A stretch of 64,000 bases of DNA from Chloroflexota bacterium (GTDB lineage Bacteria; Chloroflexota; Anaerolineae; Aggregatilineales; Phototrophicaceae): NCBI GenBank assembly GCA_026708115.1, contig JAPOVL010000025.1:124001-188000 (forward strand), given 5' to 3'. A program made the translations under genes and the position numbers. Every line of letters begins with the position of its first letter. The stretch's first letter is position 1. This document shows, piece by piece, positions 40,856 through 50,434 of the stretch. The notes under the pieces are model-generated. The model had not been told where the DNA came from, did not search any database, and saw only the letters and a list, made by a program, of their open reading frames with translations.

Positions 40856-42964
40856 TTAGCCGATTTCCTCCGGCCGCAGGAAGCTCCTTTGCTGCGCCGA
40901 CAACTCCTCCAGCGGGATGTGGCAGCGAATGGCATGCCCGGCATCCACTTCCCGCCACGGTGGCGCCTCTTCTTCACAGACGGCGCCGATCTTGCGCGGG
41001 CAGCGGGTATGAAAGCGGCAGCCGCTAGGCAGGTGCTGCGCGCTCGGCAAGACGTCATGCAGCAACATGCGCTCGGCCTTATGCTCTGGATCCGCGACAG
41101 GTATTGCCGAAACCAGCGCCTCGGTGTAGGGGTGGTAAGGCGGCTGAAACAGGTCGCTTGCCGCGCCAACCTCAAAAAGTTGGCCCAGATACATGACCGC
41201 GATCACATCGGACAGATAGCCGACGACCGCCAGATCATGCGATATGAACAAGTAGGCGGTGCCGTGCTCTTCTTGCAATCGCGCCAGCAAATTCAAGACC
41301 GCCGATTGCACCGATACATCCAGCGCCGACACCGGCTCATCGCAAATAATAAGATCCGGATCGGAGGCAAAAGCCCGCGCGATCACCACCCGCTGTTTCT
41401 CGCCGCCGCTCAACTCATCCGGGAAGCGATCGGCATAGTCCTCCCGCAGGTTGACCCGTCGCAGCAATTCGCTGACCTCGGCTTCCGCTTGCGCCGGCGT
41501 CATATCCCGCAGCTTGACCAGTGGTCGCCGCAAAGCCTGCCGCACCGACAGATACGGGTTCAGCGAGTTCTGCGGGTTCTGGAATACCATCTGCAGTTTC
41601 GACAGGACATCAGGACTGCGCTCGCGCACGCTGTTGCGGATGTCCATGCCCAGCAGTTCCAGCTGCCCGCCACTGCGCTCTTGCAAGCCGATGATCAACC
41701 GCGAAAGCGTAGTCTTGCCGCTGCCGCTTTCGCCCACCAAACCGAGCGTCTGCCCCGCTCCCAGGGTCAAGTTAACCCCGTCCACCGCACGGATCGGCGC
41801 CGGCGTCTTCCCGCGCAGCCAGTCTCCCAAGCTTTTCGCGACCGGAAAATGCTTTTTCAGATCCGTCACCCGCATCAGCTTATCCCCGACTTCGTTGTCG
41901 ATCTGCCTGCCAGGCTGCTCCTCGCCGTCGCCGTGGAAAGATGACTGGTAACTGGTTTCAACCGAGGGATCGAGGAAAGAAGCGTCGACCTCTTCCCAGC
42001 GAAAACAGCGCACCGCGCGCCCGTCGCCCAGTTGTTCCAGGGGCGGCTTGTCGACCCGGCACTTGTCGATGACAAATTCGCAGCGATCGGCGAAGACACA
42101 GCCGCTAGACAACTGCGCCAGGGCGGGCGGATTGCCGCTGATCGAATGCAGCCGGCTGTCGGCCTTGCTTTGGCCAAGCCTGGGCACACTGTTGAGCAAG
42201 CCCAGCGAGTAGGGGTGACGGGGCTGCGCGTAGAGCTGGTCGACAGGCGCCTCTTCCATGATCTCGCCGGCGTACAGTACCAGCACCCGTTCGCATAGTT
42301 GCGCCACCACGCCCAGATTATGGGTGATATAAATGACGCCGGTATCGCGTTCGGCCATCAGCCCGCGAACGAGATCAAGGATGACAGCTTCCGTGGTCAC
42401 ATCAAGGCCGGTGGTCGGTTCGTCGAGAATGAGCAATTCCGGATTGGTGATCAGCGCCATCGCGATGACAACGCGCTGCTGCATGCCCCCGCTCAATTCG
42501 TGCGGATACCGATCCGCCACTTTTTCCGGATCCACCAAGTTGACGTCATGGAACATGCCTAACACGGCCTGCTCGGCTTCAGCGCCGCCTATGCCCATCG
42601 CCGCGTACAAAACCTCTATGACTTGCGCGCCGATCTTCAGGGACGGGTTCAAAGCCGCCCCCGCGTTCTGCGGCACCAGCTTGACCCGCCGCGCCCAGAT
42701 CGAGCGCATTTCGGCAGCGCTTTTGCTCAGCAAATCCTCTCCCGCGAATGCCAGGCGACCGCCGCTCTCCACGCGCCCGTTACTGCTAAGGTAGCGCATC
42801 AGCGCCAGCGCCACGGTGGATTTCCCCGAGCCCGATTCGCCCACCAAGCCTACGACATGACCGGGCGCTAGCTGCAGGTGAAAATCGCGTACAGCCGGTA
42901 TCCAGCGCTTGCCGATCCGGTAGCTGATCGTCAGATTCTCGACATCGAGCAGGGGCGTCGTCAT
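40856..42964 (-). CDS. Fused DppD-DppF-type ABC ATPase (two ATP-binding domains)
   Basis: Protein of 702 residues holding both ATPases of a peptide-type importer. Domain 1: Walker A VGESGSGKSTVAL, signature LSGGMQQR, Walker B LLILDEPTTGLD, C-terminal cysteine cluster SGCVFADRCEFVIDKC. Domain 2 (from about 345): Walker A VGESGSGKTTLS, signature LSGGEKQR, Walker B LIICDEPVSALD, cluster SGCRFHTRCPRKIGAVC. Both cysteine clusters match the OppD/OppF iron-sulphur-type tail. The start ATG shares one base with the stop of the DppC-like gene. It could also energise the ATPase-less transporter at 6275-10006. Confidence 0.93.
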   Translation of the reverse strand: MTTPLLDVENLTISYRIGKRWIPAVRDFHLQLAPGHVVGLVGESGSGKSTVALALMRYLSSNGRVESGGRLAFAGEDLLSKSAAEMRSIWARRVKLVPQNAGAALNPSLKIGAQVIEVLYAAMGIGGAEAEQAVLGMFHDVNLVDPEKVADRYPHELSGGMQQRVVIAMALITNPELLILDEPTTGLDVTTEAVILDLVRGLMAERDTGVIYITHNLGVVAQLCERVLVLYAGEIMEEAPVDQLYAQPRHPYSLGLLNSVPRLGQSKADSRLHSISGNPPALAQLSSGCVFADRCEFVIDKCRVDKPPLEQLGDGRAVRCFRWEEVDASFLDPSVETSYQSSFHGDGEEQPGRQIDNEVGDKLMRVTDLKKHFPVAKSLGDWLRGKTPAPIRAVDGVNLTLGAGQTLGLVGESGSGKTTLSRLIIGLQERSGGQLELLGMDIRNSVRERSPDVLSKLQMVFQNPQNSLNPYLSVRQALRRPLVKLRDMTPAQAEAEVSELLRRVNLREDYADRFPDELSGGEKQRVVIARAFASDPDLIICDEPVSALDVSVQSAVLNLLARLQEEHGTAYLFISHDLAVVGYLSDVIAVMYLGQLFEVGAASDLFQPPYHPYTEALVSAIPVADPEHKAERMLLHDVLPSAQHLPSGCRFHTRCPRKIGAVCEEEAPPWREVDAGHAIRCHIPLEELSAQQRSFLRPEEIG

Positions 42965-43887
42965 CAGTTGCCCTTTTGCACCGCGCGGCGGATGCCATCC
43001 GACATCAAGTTGACCGCAATAACCAGGATCGCGATCGCCAGCGCCGGGAAGTCCAGCGCCCAAGGCGTCAACTGGTAGAACCCGCCGCGGTTTTCGTTGA
43101 CCATCAGTCCCCAATCGGGCGAGGGCGGGCGCGCGCCAAAGCCCAGGAAGCCCAGCGACGCGACCAGAAAGATCGCATAAGAAAAGCGCAGCGACGCCTC
43201 GACCACCAGCGCCGGGATCACCGACGGCAAGATCTCTCGAAAGATGATGTAATAGGTTGGCTCGCCGCGGATTTCCGCCGCTTCTACGAATTCGCGCGTC
43301 TTGATATCCAGGGCGCTGCTGCGGGCCACCCGCGCCACCACCGGCACATAAAGAACAGCAATCACCAACAGGACGACATTATCCGCCAATTCCGCCTGCC
43401 AACTGCCAATCTCGAAATCGAGGTTGCGGATGATGCCGACCAGCACCAGCGCCAGCAATAGCGCCGGGATCGCCAGCAGCGCGTCGATGACGCGCCCCAG
43501 CAATTCATCGAACCAGCCGCCGCGATAGCCCATGTAGAGCCCGACAGCCGATCCAACTAACACGCTGATCAAGGTGCCCAGGCCGGCAATGCGGAAGATG
43601 CTGCCCGCGCCCAGGATCACCCTGCTGTAGACATCGCGACCCAGCCGATCGGTACCGAAAGGATGCTCGCCCAGTTGCAAGGCGCCGATATCCATGGTCG
43701 GGGACACGCGAGGGGCGTGGCTCTGATCATTGGGATTGGCGTAGGGGGCTAACTGCGCGCCGAAAACAGCCACAAACAGAAAGAAGAACACCAACGCTGT
43801 GCCCAGCGCCGACTGAGGATGCCGCAGCAATACGCCCGCAAAGCGGCGCAGCGCGGCAATTTGGCGGCCGAAGGAGCTGGGGTTCAT
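42964..43887 (-). CDS. Peptide-type ABC transporter permease, DppC/OppC-like
   Basis: Protein of 307 residues: first helix ALGTALVFFFLFVAVFGAQL, the conserved HPFGTDRLGRDVYSRVILGA, EAA loop TREFVEAAEIRGEPTYYIIF, and the family ending VNLMSDGIRRAVQKGN. Membrane subunit of the importer with the DppB-like protein at 39871. No strong ribosome-binding site before the ATG at 43887. A hairpin repeat separates it from the upstream binding-protein gene. Confidence 0.92.
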   Translation of the reverse strand: MNPSSFGRQIAALRRFAGVLLRHPQSALGTALVFFFLFVAVFGAQLAPYANPNDQSHAPRVSPTMDIGALQLGEHPFGTDRLGRDVYSRVILGAGSIFRIAGLGTLISVLVGSAVGLYMGYRGGWFDELLGRVIDALLAIPALLLALVLVGIIRNLDFEIGSWQAELADNVVLLVIAVLYVPVVARVARSSALDIKTREFVEAAEIRGEPTYYIIFREILPSVIPALVVEASLRFSYAIFLVASLGFLGFGARPPSPDWGLMVNENRGGFYQLTPWALDFPALAIAILVIAVNLMSDGIRRAVQKGN

Positions 43888-44034
43888 GGCTGGCTTAAGT
43901 CCCAGGCTGGTTCCACAGTAGGCGCGACAAAGTTATGCAACTCAAAATAACAATCGGCGATAGTAGCAACTCGCGGGGGGCGTGTCCCACAAGGAAAGAA
44001 GGGGAGTCTTGTGAAGCGTATTGAGCCCTTTAAG

Positions 44035-44059
44035 CCCCTCCCTCTTTATGGGGGAGGGG
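44035..44059 (-). repeat. GC-rich hairpin repeat 3' of a binding-protein gene
   Basis: CCCCTCCC (44035-44042) pairs with GGGGAGGGG (44051-44059); G-runs continue to about 44073. It lies in the 227-base gap between the binding-protein gene (ends 44115) and the DppC-like gene (starts 43887), the same place in the operon as the hairpin at 8317-8340. Confidence 0.65.
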
Positions 44060-44114
44060 TTTGGGGTGGGGGTCAAAGTCGCTCTTCAACACCCCGCGCT
44101 CTGGTCGCTAGGCC

Positions 44115-45662
44115 CTATCCCAGGCTGGCGCCGCCAAAATTGGTCCGCCCGGCGAAGGGATGCAAAGCCACGCCGGATACATGGCTCGCCAGCACCATGA
44201 ACTGCGCGAAGAAATAGGGCACGACCACCGGACCGCTGTCCAGCAAGATCTGCTGGATTTCCTTGTAGGCGGCTGTGCGCTCGGCTTGATCAAGCGAACT
44301 GCGCGCCAGTTCGATCAATTCGTCCACGCGCGCGTCGCTGTAATGCGATTCGTTCCAGGGCGCCTCGGAATGATAGGCCAGATCCAGATACAGTTGCGGT
44401 ATCGGACGCGCGCCCCAACCTGTCACGCCCAAGTCGACTTGCATCCAATCCTCAACCCAGTAGCTGTTTTCGTCCTCCAGCTGGATCTCCACGCGAATGC
44501 CCGCTTCTTCCCACTGGGCGGCGAAGGCAATCGCCAGATCGGGCCAGGTGCCGCTATTCGGCACGTGCAAGGTCATATCCAAACCGTCGGGATAGCCCGC
44601 TTCCGCCAACAAAGCGGCCGCGGCAGCAGGATCCCGCGGCGGCACATCGGCTTCCGCCAGGAAATACTGCCCAAAGGCCGGGCCAATCGGCGAGTCTTTG
44701 CCGACAGCGCCGAAACCTAACTGCACGCGCTCCCAGATGGCGTCGCGGTCCGTGGCCAGCTTGAATGCCTGCCGCACGCGCACATCGTCGCCCGGCGCGC
44801 GATCGGCGCGCAGCCGCGCCAGATGGTGCCCGCTGGTCGGTATGTCGCTGGTGTTGAAGTTGACATCAGCGCCAAAGCCCAGGAAGCTGGAATTGTCCAG
44901 GCGCAAAATGCCGTCCGCCGTACCGCCTTGTACCGCGGCGATCCCCGCTTGCTGGTCATCAAAGAAGATGAACTCAAGACCCCCGATCGAGGGCGCGCCG
45001 CCCCAATAGTCGGCGTTGGCGCTCAAAATCGCGCGGTCGCCTGGGATCAATTCTTCCAGCCGGAAAGGTCCGGAACCGTTAAAGGCTTCGCCGATATTTT
45101 CCGCCCCCGATTTCAAAATGACAAACTTGTTGTCGGTGAGGTTGTAGAGGAAATCTGGATTGGACTCGCCCAGCGTTATGACAACCGTGTTGCCTTCGCC
45201 GGCGGCGATTGATTCCACGGACGACAGCAAACTGGCGACCGTGCTTTCGGAATCCTGATGCCACTGAACCGTCCACAGCACATCATCGACGGTCACCGGG
45301 CTGCCGTCGTGCCAGGTCGCGTCCTCGCGGATCTGCAGCGTATAAGTCAAACCATCGTCGCTCAAATCCCAGGATGACGCCAGTCGCGGCGCCAGATTCG
45401 CGGCGGCGTCCGTTTCGATCAAATAGTCGTAAAGCGCGTTCAAGATGGCGATTTCGCTATCGCCCGAGGCCGACCTTGGGTCCAAGGTTGCCGGCGTCAG
45501 CCAGGCAATGCGCAGCGTGCTATCTTGCGCGCCAGCGATATTCGCCAGCGGGGCGATGTCCAGAGCGATGGTCCCGACAGCAGTCGCGGCGCCAGCGGCA
45601 AAGACTTGTAGAAAGTCGCGACGGGAGAAGTCGCTTGCGGAGGCTTTGATTTGCTTCTTCAC
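44115..45662 (-). CDS. Peptide-type ABC substrate-binding protein (family 5, Tat signal)
   Basis: Protein of 515 residues from a GTG at 45662 with AAGGA five bases upstream. Tat signal (DFSRRDFLQVFAAGAATAVG), then SBP_bac_5 landmarks: LRIAWLTPATLDPRSASGD, LASSWDLSDDGLTYTLQIRE, VRVRQAFKLATDRDAIWERV-like DDVRVRQAFKLATDRDAI and AGYPDGLDMTLHVPNSG. First gene of the importer operon at 39871-45662. Clearly paralogous to the protein at 48562-50112, most residues being identical in many blocks. Tat export implies folding, perhaps with a cofactor or ligand, before transport. Confidence 0.92.
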   Translation of the reverse strand: MKKQIKASASDFSRRDFLQVFAAGAATAVGTIALDIAPLANIAGAQDSTLRIAWLTPATLDPRSASGDSEIAILNALYDYLIETDAAANLAPRLASSWDLSDDGLTYTLQIREDATWHDGSPVTVDDVLWTVQWHQDSESTVASLLSSVESIAAGEGNTVVITLGESNPDFLYNLTDNKFVILKSGAENIGEAFNGSGPFRLEELIPGDRAILSANADYWGGAPSIGGLEFIFFDDQQAGIAAVQGGTADGILRLDNSSFLGFGADVNFNTSDIPTSGHHLARLRADRAPGDDVRVRQAFKLATDRDAIWERVQLGFGAVGKDSPIGPAFGQYFLAEADVPPRDPAAAAALLAEAGYPDGLDMTLHVPNSGTWPDLAIAFAAQWEEAGIRVEIQLEDENSYWVEDWMQVDLGVTGWGARPIPQLYLDLAYHSEAPWNESHYSDARVDELIELARSSLDQAERTAAYKEIQQILLDSGPVVVPYFFAQFMVLASHVSGVALHPFAGRTNFGGASLG

Positions 45663-46749
45663 GATTGTCCTTATCCTTTACGCTTCTTTGCAAAATGTTC
45701 CCCTGCTTGTTCAGAAGAGGTTGGCCCCCGTGATGCGGGGCGCCAAAGGAGAAGGACGACTGAATCGCGAACGACGTGACTAGCGGCAGCTAATTGACGA
45801 TCCGAACAGGCGGCGCAAGCGAACGCTGCCGATATTGACGGATTTTTTCACGACTTTGGCTCATCGACATCCCTCTCGACAAACCTGGCAACCTGCGGGC
45901 CGCCAAGCGAAACAGCATTATTGCATACATCTGCCGGGATTTGCAGTCTCGATCCTCGCTCCAGATGCCTTTCCCATGATTGGCAAAATACCACCATGGA
46001 CGCCGAAAACCGTCGAGGATTAGTCAAATGGATGCAATCGGTCGGAAGTATTAACTAGTCTATGCTTTCTCGGTAAAACCAAATCTCAGTCAAACCAACT
46101 AACTTAGACAACTCCAAAAAACATTAGTCGGTAGGGGCGACCCGCCGGGTCGCCCGCGAACCACAAGACTGTTATCTTTCTCTGTGCTCTCTGTGTCCTC
46201 AGTAAGTGCAAGTAAGTCGTGCAATTCCTTGCGTTAGGGCGGCTGTCGGGGCGTTTGACGGTCAGTGTCGGCGGTCAGTGTCTACGCGACCTACGCGCCC
46301 CTGATGCTTCGGGGTGGCGTGGAAGGGGGCAATGTGTATTTCGGGCCGGGGGTGGGGTCGAATTTCAAGGGCGACCCGCCGGGTCGCCCACATAACCTAA
46401 CCGTAGCGGCGGGCGAGCCAAGGCTCGCCCCTACAAGGCTTGTCCGCTACTAAAAATCATACGTATAGACAACACCGAAACAATACAAAAAAGGTGGCGA
46501 TCATTGCGAAAATCAACAAATTGTTACGAAATTCGCCAAGCTTAGCTCCCCTTCCCTCTTAATGGGGGAAGGGGCCGGGGGATGGGGGTAGAAAAGGCAG
46601 CATTTGGCGAGAGTAGCGGACAAGCCTTTTCTAGGCGGCCCTGCGCTCTGCTTCAGACACGGTATCACGACTGCTTGAAACTCAAATGAACAGAAACGAA
46701 CACGCCACCACGCGCAAAACCTGCTGTCGACGAGCCAGGAAAGGAAATG
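45663..46749. repeat. 1.1-kb intergenic region with several repeat families
   Basis: No gene is convincing. Contents from left to right: unremarkable sequence to about 46120; GTAGGGGCGACCCGCCGG palindrome at 46131-46157; CTCTGTGCTCTCTGTG short-period repeat at 46173-46205; AAGTGCAAGTAAGTCGTGCAA near 46205; a GTCAGTGTCTACGCGACC repeat near 46262-46310; two further palindromes at 46369-46389 and 46409-46433, facing each other; and the GC-rich hairpin at 46548-46588. It may contain the promoter of the binding-protein gene that starts at 45662. Confidence 0.6.
46548..46588 (-). repeat. GC-rich hairpin repeat
   Basis: CCCCTTCCC pairs with GGGGGAAGGGG over TCTTAAT, followed by CCGGGGGATGGGGGTAG. 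It is about 160 bases downstream of the end (46750) of the ABC_sub_bind gene. The trailing GGTAGAAAAG is shared with the copy at 59369-59417. Confidence 0.65.
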
Positions 46750-48045
46750 CTACCCCGCTTCGTCCAGCGCCGCCCGCTGCTCGGCGACCATCTCCGGCGT
46801 GCAGTGCAAGCTCTCCAGAATCGCGCCGACATCCTCTGTCCGTCTTTGCGAGGCGATGCCAGCCGTAAGCGCCGCCAGAATTTCCTCGGGCAAGTCCAGC
46901 TCCAACTCACCGCCACCGGCTTGGGCTTCCGCAATCGCCTTGAGTACCAGTTGGACCGTTTCTTCATCCATGCCCAGCGACTCCAGGAACACAACTAAAG
47001 CCCGACCAGACATGCCACCGTCCCGCAGCAGCAGATGAGCCCGCTCCATCAGCGCCGGCGTGAACTCGATGCCCTGCTCGGCTGCCGCATCCAGGTTGAC
47101 ACCTATGCTCAGCAGGTCGATCAGGCCGATTCCCGTGCTGGCGATATCCAACTCGCCATTCAAATGGCCGACTAGCATGGCGCCCAGCAAGCTGCCTTGC
47201 AGCGAGTTATGCCCCGCCCCCGCGCTCACTGTCGCGCCTAGAATGATCGTGTTCGATGTCGAATGAAACACGGGCAAACCGTTCTCGGTAGCGATTTGCA
47301 TGATCGCTGGCAAGCCGCTCATGGTGAGAAGATCTGATGGCAATAGAAAGGCTTCCACGCCTTTCTCCACCAAAGCTTGACTTGCAATTACCAAATCCGA
47401 AATGCTGGAGACGGCGGCAACTTCCACGGTCAAGCCCTGCGCTTCGCCCGCCGCCACGATCGCCTCCGCGCCGAGTCGTCCGCTCGCTTCCGACGAACTG
47501 TATATCGTCCCGAACACCTTGAGGTCTGGATCCTGCAGCAGTAGCAGCGGCACAATGTCTTCATATAGCGTCACCGTCTCAATGCCAGAAACATGCGACG
47601 GCTTGATGCAGGGCGCTTCCGCGATGCCCGCTTCGAAGGGATTGTATACCGACGTGAATAGCACCACCGGCGGGTCTTCCATTTCCGCCGTTATATTCAC
47701 GGCCGCTTGCGCGGTCGGCGTCGACAGCACAATCAGGGCGTCCGCGCCCCGATCCAAAGCATCTTCTACAATCGGGTTGACGGCGGCAAAATCAAAGTTG
47801 GCGTCATTCCAATAGACGTTGATTTTCTCGCCCTCGAGGTTCTCTCTCGCATGCAGCATCGCGTGCTCCGCTTCCGTGACCAGCCCGGAGGCGAATAAGG
47901 TATCTACAACGGCATTTTCCATGTAAGTAAATGAAAAGAACGAACCGAAGCGCAACATGGCGATGGTGGGCTTGTCCTCGTCATGCCCCAAGGCTACGCC
48001 CGCCATCAACATCAAGCTAAACAACATCAGAAGCAATCTCAACAT
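46750..48045 (-). CDS. ABC_sub_bind (TrpX-like) substrate-binding protein with C-terminal extension
   Basis: Protein of 431 residues. Signal peptide MLRLLLMLFSLMLMAGVALG, then the PF04392-type fold: IAMLRFGSFFSFTYMENAVV, ADALIVLSTPTAQAAVNITA, DPPVVLFTSVYNPFEAGIAE, GTIYSSSEASGRLGAEAIV and AIMQIATENGLPVFHSTSNT. The family is usually about 300-330 residues; here roughly 90 extra residues follow (from FTPALMERAHLLLRDGG), rich in helix-forming residues with no known match. GGGAG seven bases upstream fixes the ATG. No permease or ATPase gene adjoins it, so it is an orphan. Aromatic amino acids are ligands of some relatives. Confidence 0.85.
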   Translation of the reverse strand: MLRLLLMLFSLMLMAGVALGHDEDKPTIAMLRFGSFFSFTYMENAVVDTLFASGLVTEAEHAMLHARENLEGEKINVYWNDANFDFAAVNPIVEDALDRGADALIVLSTPTAQAAVNITAEMEDPPVVLFTSVYNPFEAGIAEAPCIKPSHVSGIETVTLYEDIVPLLLLQDPDLKVFGTIYSSSEASGRLGAEAIVAAGEAQGLTVEVAAVSSISDLVIASQALVEKGVEAFLLPSDLLTMSGLPAIMQIATENGLPVFHSTSNTIILGATVSAGAGHNSLQGSLLGAMLVGHLNGELDIASTGIGLIDLLSIGVNLDAAAEQGIEFTPALMERAHLLLRDGGMSGRALVVFLESLGMDEETVQLVLKAIAEAQAGGGELELDLPEEILAALTAGIASQRRTEDVGAILESLHCTPEMVAEQRAALDEAG

Positions 48046-48089
48046 GACGCTACTCCCATACCTTTATTTCTATTTTACCATACTATACT

Positions 48090-48098
48090 ATTATATCA
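48090..48098 (-). promoter_or_regulatory. Extended -10 promoter for the ABC_sub_bind gene
   Basis: Minus strand TGATATAAT: an extended -10 (TGnTATAAT) about 45 bases upstream of the ATG at 48045. No clear -35, which extended -10 promoters can do without. Confidence 0.5.
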
Positions 48099-48413
48099 TG
48101 GGAGCCAGCCAGATTGCGGAATCACGGCTTGAAGTGGCAATGCCCCGGAGTCGTCTGAATTAGAAACAACTTAGAGCCTCTTGCGACAAACGCTGCGCCG
48201 CGCTTGCTGTAGACCAAAACTATCACTGAACATGCGTCCAGTTCATAAACAGCGCAACTGTATTCTACATAAAAGAATATACCGTCGGACTTTGACTACA
48301 ACTGCTAACTGAGTCATGCATGACGCAGTTCCAAGTGACGGCACAGGAACTGTCTTGGCGACATCAATTCGAGTTGGCATGAGCGCAGCGCCGCCCAAGA
48401 AAGCGATCCCCAC

Positions 48414-48569
48414 ATGCCTGATCCGTCCGTAGTCGCAGCAGTTAGCGCTACGCCAATCGCGTCCGAGCACCGCGGCAGCAACCTGCGCGACCTGATGACA
48501 GAAGCCGTGCTTGATGGCCTCGCCGATGCCGGCATGGACAATTTGTCAGCGCGCAATCGACTCAGTTGA
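48414..48569 (+). pseudogene. Truncated duplicate of the thiolase-fold gene 5' end
   Basis: The frame from the ATG at 48414 encodes VVAAVSATPIASEHRGSN and continues to ADAGMDNLSA, matching residues 6-46 of the thiolase-fold protein at 50435. About 126 bases align with some 12 differences, two thirds of them silent, then homology stops near 48552 and the frame ends at a TGA (48567-48569). The 3' end overlaps the last bases of the convergent binding-protein gene (48562). The silent bias says the copy was under selection before it was cut, so it is the stub of a former full paralogue. Confidence 0.8.
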
Positions 48570-50112
48570 CAACAGCCTTATGGAAGTTGGTGCGGCCCGA
48601 AAAAGGATGCAACTCCACGCCCGAAACATGGCTCGCCATCACCATGAAAGAGGCGTAGAAATAGGGCACAATTATCGGTCCCTCATCAAGGAACAGCCGC
48701 TGAATCTCCTTATAGGCGGCCGCGCGCGCTTCTTCATCGAGGGCGGAACGCGTGAAATCGATCAGCTGATCGAGTCGCTCATCCTGCCAATGCGATTCGT
48801 TCCAGGTCGCGTCGGATCGATAGGCCAGGTCAAGGTAAATCTGCGGCACCACTCTGTCGCCCCACCAGGTGACGCCCAGATCCACGTCCAGCCACTTCTG
48901 CACCCAGTACGCGTTCTCTTCCTCCAACTGTATCTCCACGCGTATCCCCGCCTCCTCCCATTGAGCGGCCATCGCCTGCGCGAAATCCGGCATGCCGCCG
49001 CTGTTGGGCACGTGCAAGATCATATCCAGCCCATCGGGATAACCGGCTTCCGCCAACAAGGCGGCGGCCGCGGCCGGATCGCGCGGCGCAGGCTGCGCGT
49101 CTTCCAGGAAATATTGCGCGAAGGACGGGCCGATGGGCGAATCTTTGCCCAGCGCGCCAAAGCCCAGCTGCACCCGCTCCCAGACCGCGCGCCGGTCGGT
49201 CGCCAGTTTGAAGGCCTTACGCACGCGTATATCATCTCCGGGCGGTCGATCGGCCCGGATCCGCGTCATGTGATGCGCGTTGGTAGGAATATCCACCGTG
49301 TTAAAGCGAAAATCTCCCATAAAGTTGAGGAAACTGAAATTGTCCAGCCGGAGGATACCATCGGCCGTGCCACCCTGTACCGCGGCAATCGCCGCCTGCT
49401 GGTCATCGAAAAATATGAACTCGAGCCAGTCAATCGCCGGCGCGCCGCGCCAGTAATGCTCATTGGCCCGCATCACCGCGCGGTCGCCCGCTATCAACTC
49501 CTCCATGATAAAAGGACCGGTGCCGTTGAATACTTCGCCGGTGTTCTGCGCCCCCGCTTTCAGAATGACGATCTTGTACTCCGTCAGTCGATAAAGAAAA
49601 TCGGGATCGGGCGCTTCGATAGTGAAGATCACCGTATGATCGCCCAGGGCTTCAACCGACTCTACCGCCGCCAGAACGTCAGCGATCGTGCCGCCCGCGT
49701 CCAACTGCCATTGGATCGTCCATACCACATCGCTCGCAGTCATGGGACTGCCGTCATGAAAAACCGCCTCCTCCACCAGTTGAAGGGTATACTGCCTGCC
49801 ATCCTCCGACCGTTCCCAGGATGACGCCAGGCAGGGCACCAGATTTGACGAGGCGTCAGTTTCAAACAGGTAGTCATAGAGCGCGTTTAGCACGGCGATT
49901 TCACTCATCCCGGATACGGAACGCGGGTCAAGCTGCGCCGGTGTCAACCAGGCAATGCGCAATCTGCCGCCATCGCTGGCGCTGGCCGGGTTCCAACTCG
50001 GCGCGCGGTCCAGCGTTATCGTGCCCACAGCCCCCGCCACACCCGCCGCAAAGATCTGCAAAACCTGGCGTCGGGACAGGCTCGTGCTTTTGTCCTGCGA
50101 ATGCCTTTGCAT
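48562..50112 (-). CDS. Peptide-type ABC substrate-binding protein (family 5, Tat signal), paralogue
   Basis: Protein of 516 residues with a Tat signal (SLSRRQVLQIFAAGVAGAVG) and the same block order as the protein at 44115-45662: LRIAWLTPAQLDPRSVSGM, LASSWERSEDGRQYTLQLVE, DDIRVRKAFKLATDRRAVWE, AGYPDGLDMILHVPNSGG. AGGTGA lies before the ATG at 50112. It stands alone without permeases, so it probably delivers a related ligand to the importer at 39871-43887. Its 3' end abuts the stub of a thiolase-fold gene whose complete copy starts 322 bases beyond its 5' end, so the gene lies between two direct repeats. Confidence 0.92.
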   Translation of the reverse strand: MQRHSQDKSTSLSRRQVLQIFAAGVAGAVGTITLDRAPSWNPASASDGGRLRIAWLTPAQLDPRSVSGMSEIAVLNALYDYLFETDASSNLVPCLASSWERSEDGRQYTLQLVEEAVFHDGSPMTASDVVWTIQWQLDAGGTIADVLAAVESVEALGDHTVIFTIEAPDPDFLYRLTEYKIVILKAGAQNTGEVFNGTGPFIMEELIAGDRAVMRANEHYWRGAPAIDWLEFIFFDDQQAAIAAVQGGTADGILRLDNFSFLNFMGDFRFNTVDIPTNAHHMTRIRADRPPGDDIRVRKAFKLATDRRAVWERVQLGFGALGKDSPIGPSFAQYFLEDAQPAPRDPAAAAALLAEAGYPDGLDMILHVPNSGGMPDFAQAMAAQWEEAGIRVEIQLEEENAYWVQKWLDVDLGVTWWGDRVVPQIYLDLAYRSDATWNESHWQDERLDQLIDFTRSALDEEARAAAYKEIQRLFLDEGPIIVPYFYASFMVMASHVSGVELHPFSGRTNFHKAVVN

Positions 50113-50434
50113 AAGGTCACCTCTCTTCTCTGTCCTTCTATCGCTTACACAATGCTCGGATACAAATCAGCGCCTCTTATACTTTATGCTAGCGCAACTG
50201 AAGAGAATACGTAAACAGGGTCAAAGAACTTCACATCCGGTCTTCGCTTCTCCTCGCTGGACGCCGCGCGACGGACCGACGAAAGGGCAAGTTCCCGCCC
50301 TGTTTGACTTCAAGACGCTTATTGGCTATCCTCAAACCCGGTCTCAGCCACTGATTTGGAGCGGAATTGGCCCTAATACACCTGCAACCGCACGCAAGCC
50401 AGACAATATCTGAACGCGATCGAGCGAATCGTCG
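50113..50434. other. Divergent intergenic region, no gene
   Basis: Between the binding-protein gene (minus) and the thiolase-fold gene (plus). On the minus strand TTGTAT, 17 bases, GATAGA (near 50166-50138) is a weak promoter candidate. I see no repeats and no open frame worth calling. Confidence 0.4.

Noticed and set aside
41940..41965. GTTTCAACCGAGG as a further element end
   Set aside because: It lies inside the fused-ATPase coding sequence, lacks the GTGTATC part and has no partner end or target duplication.
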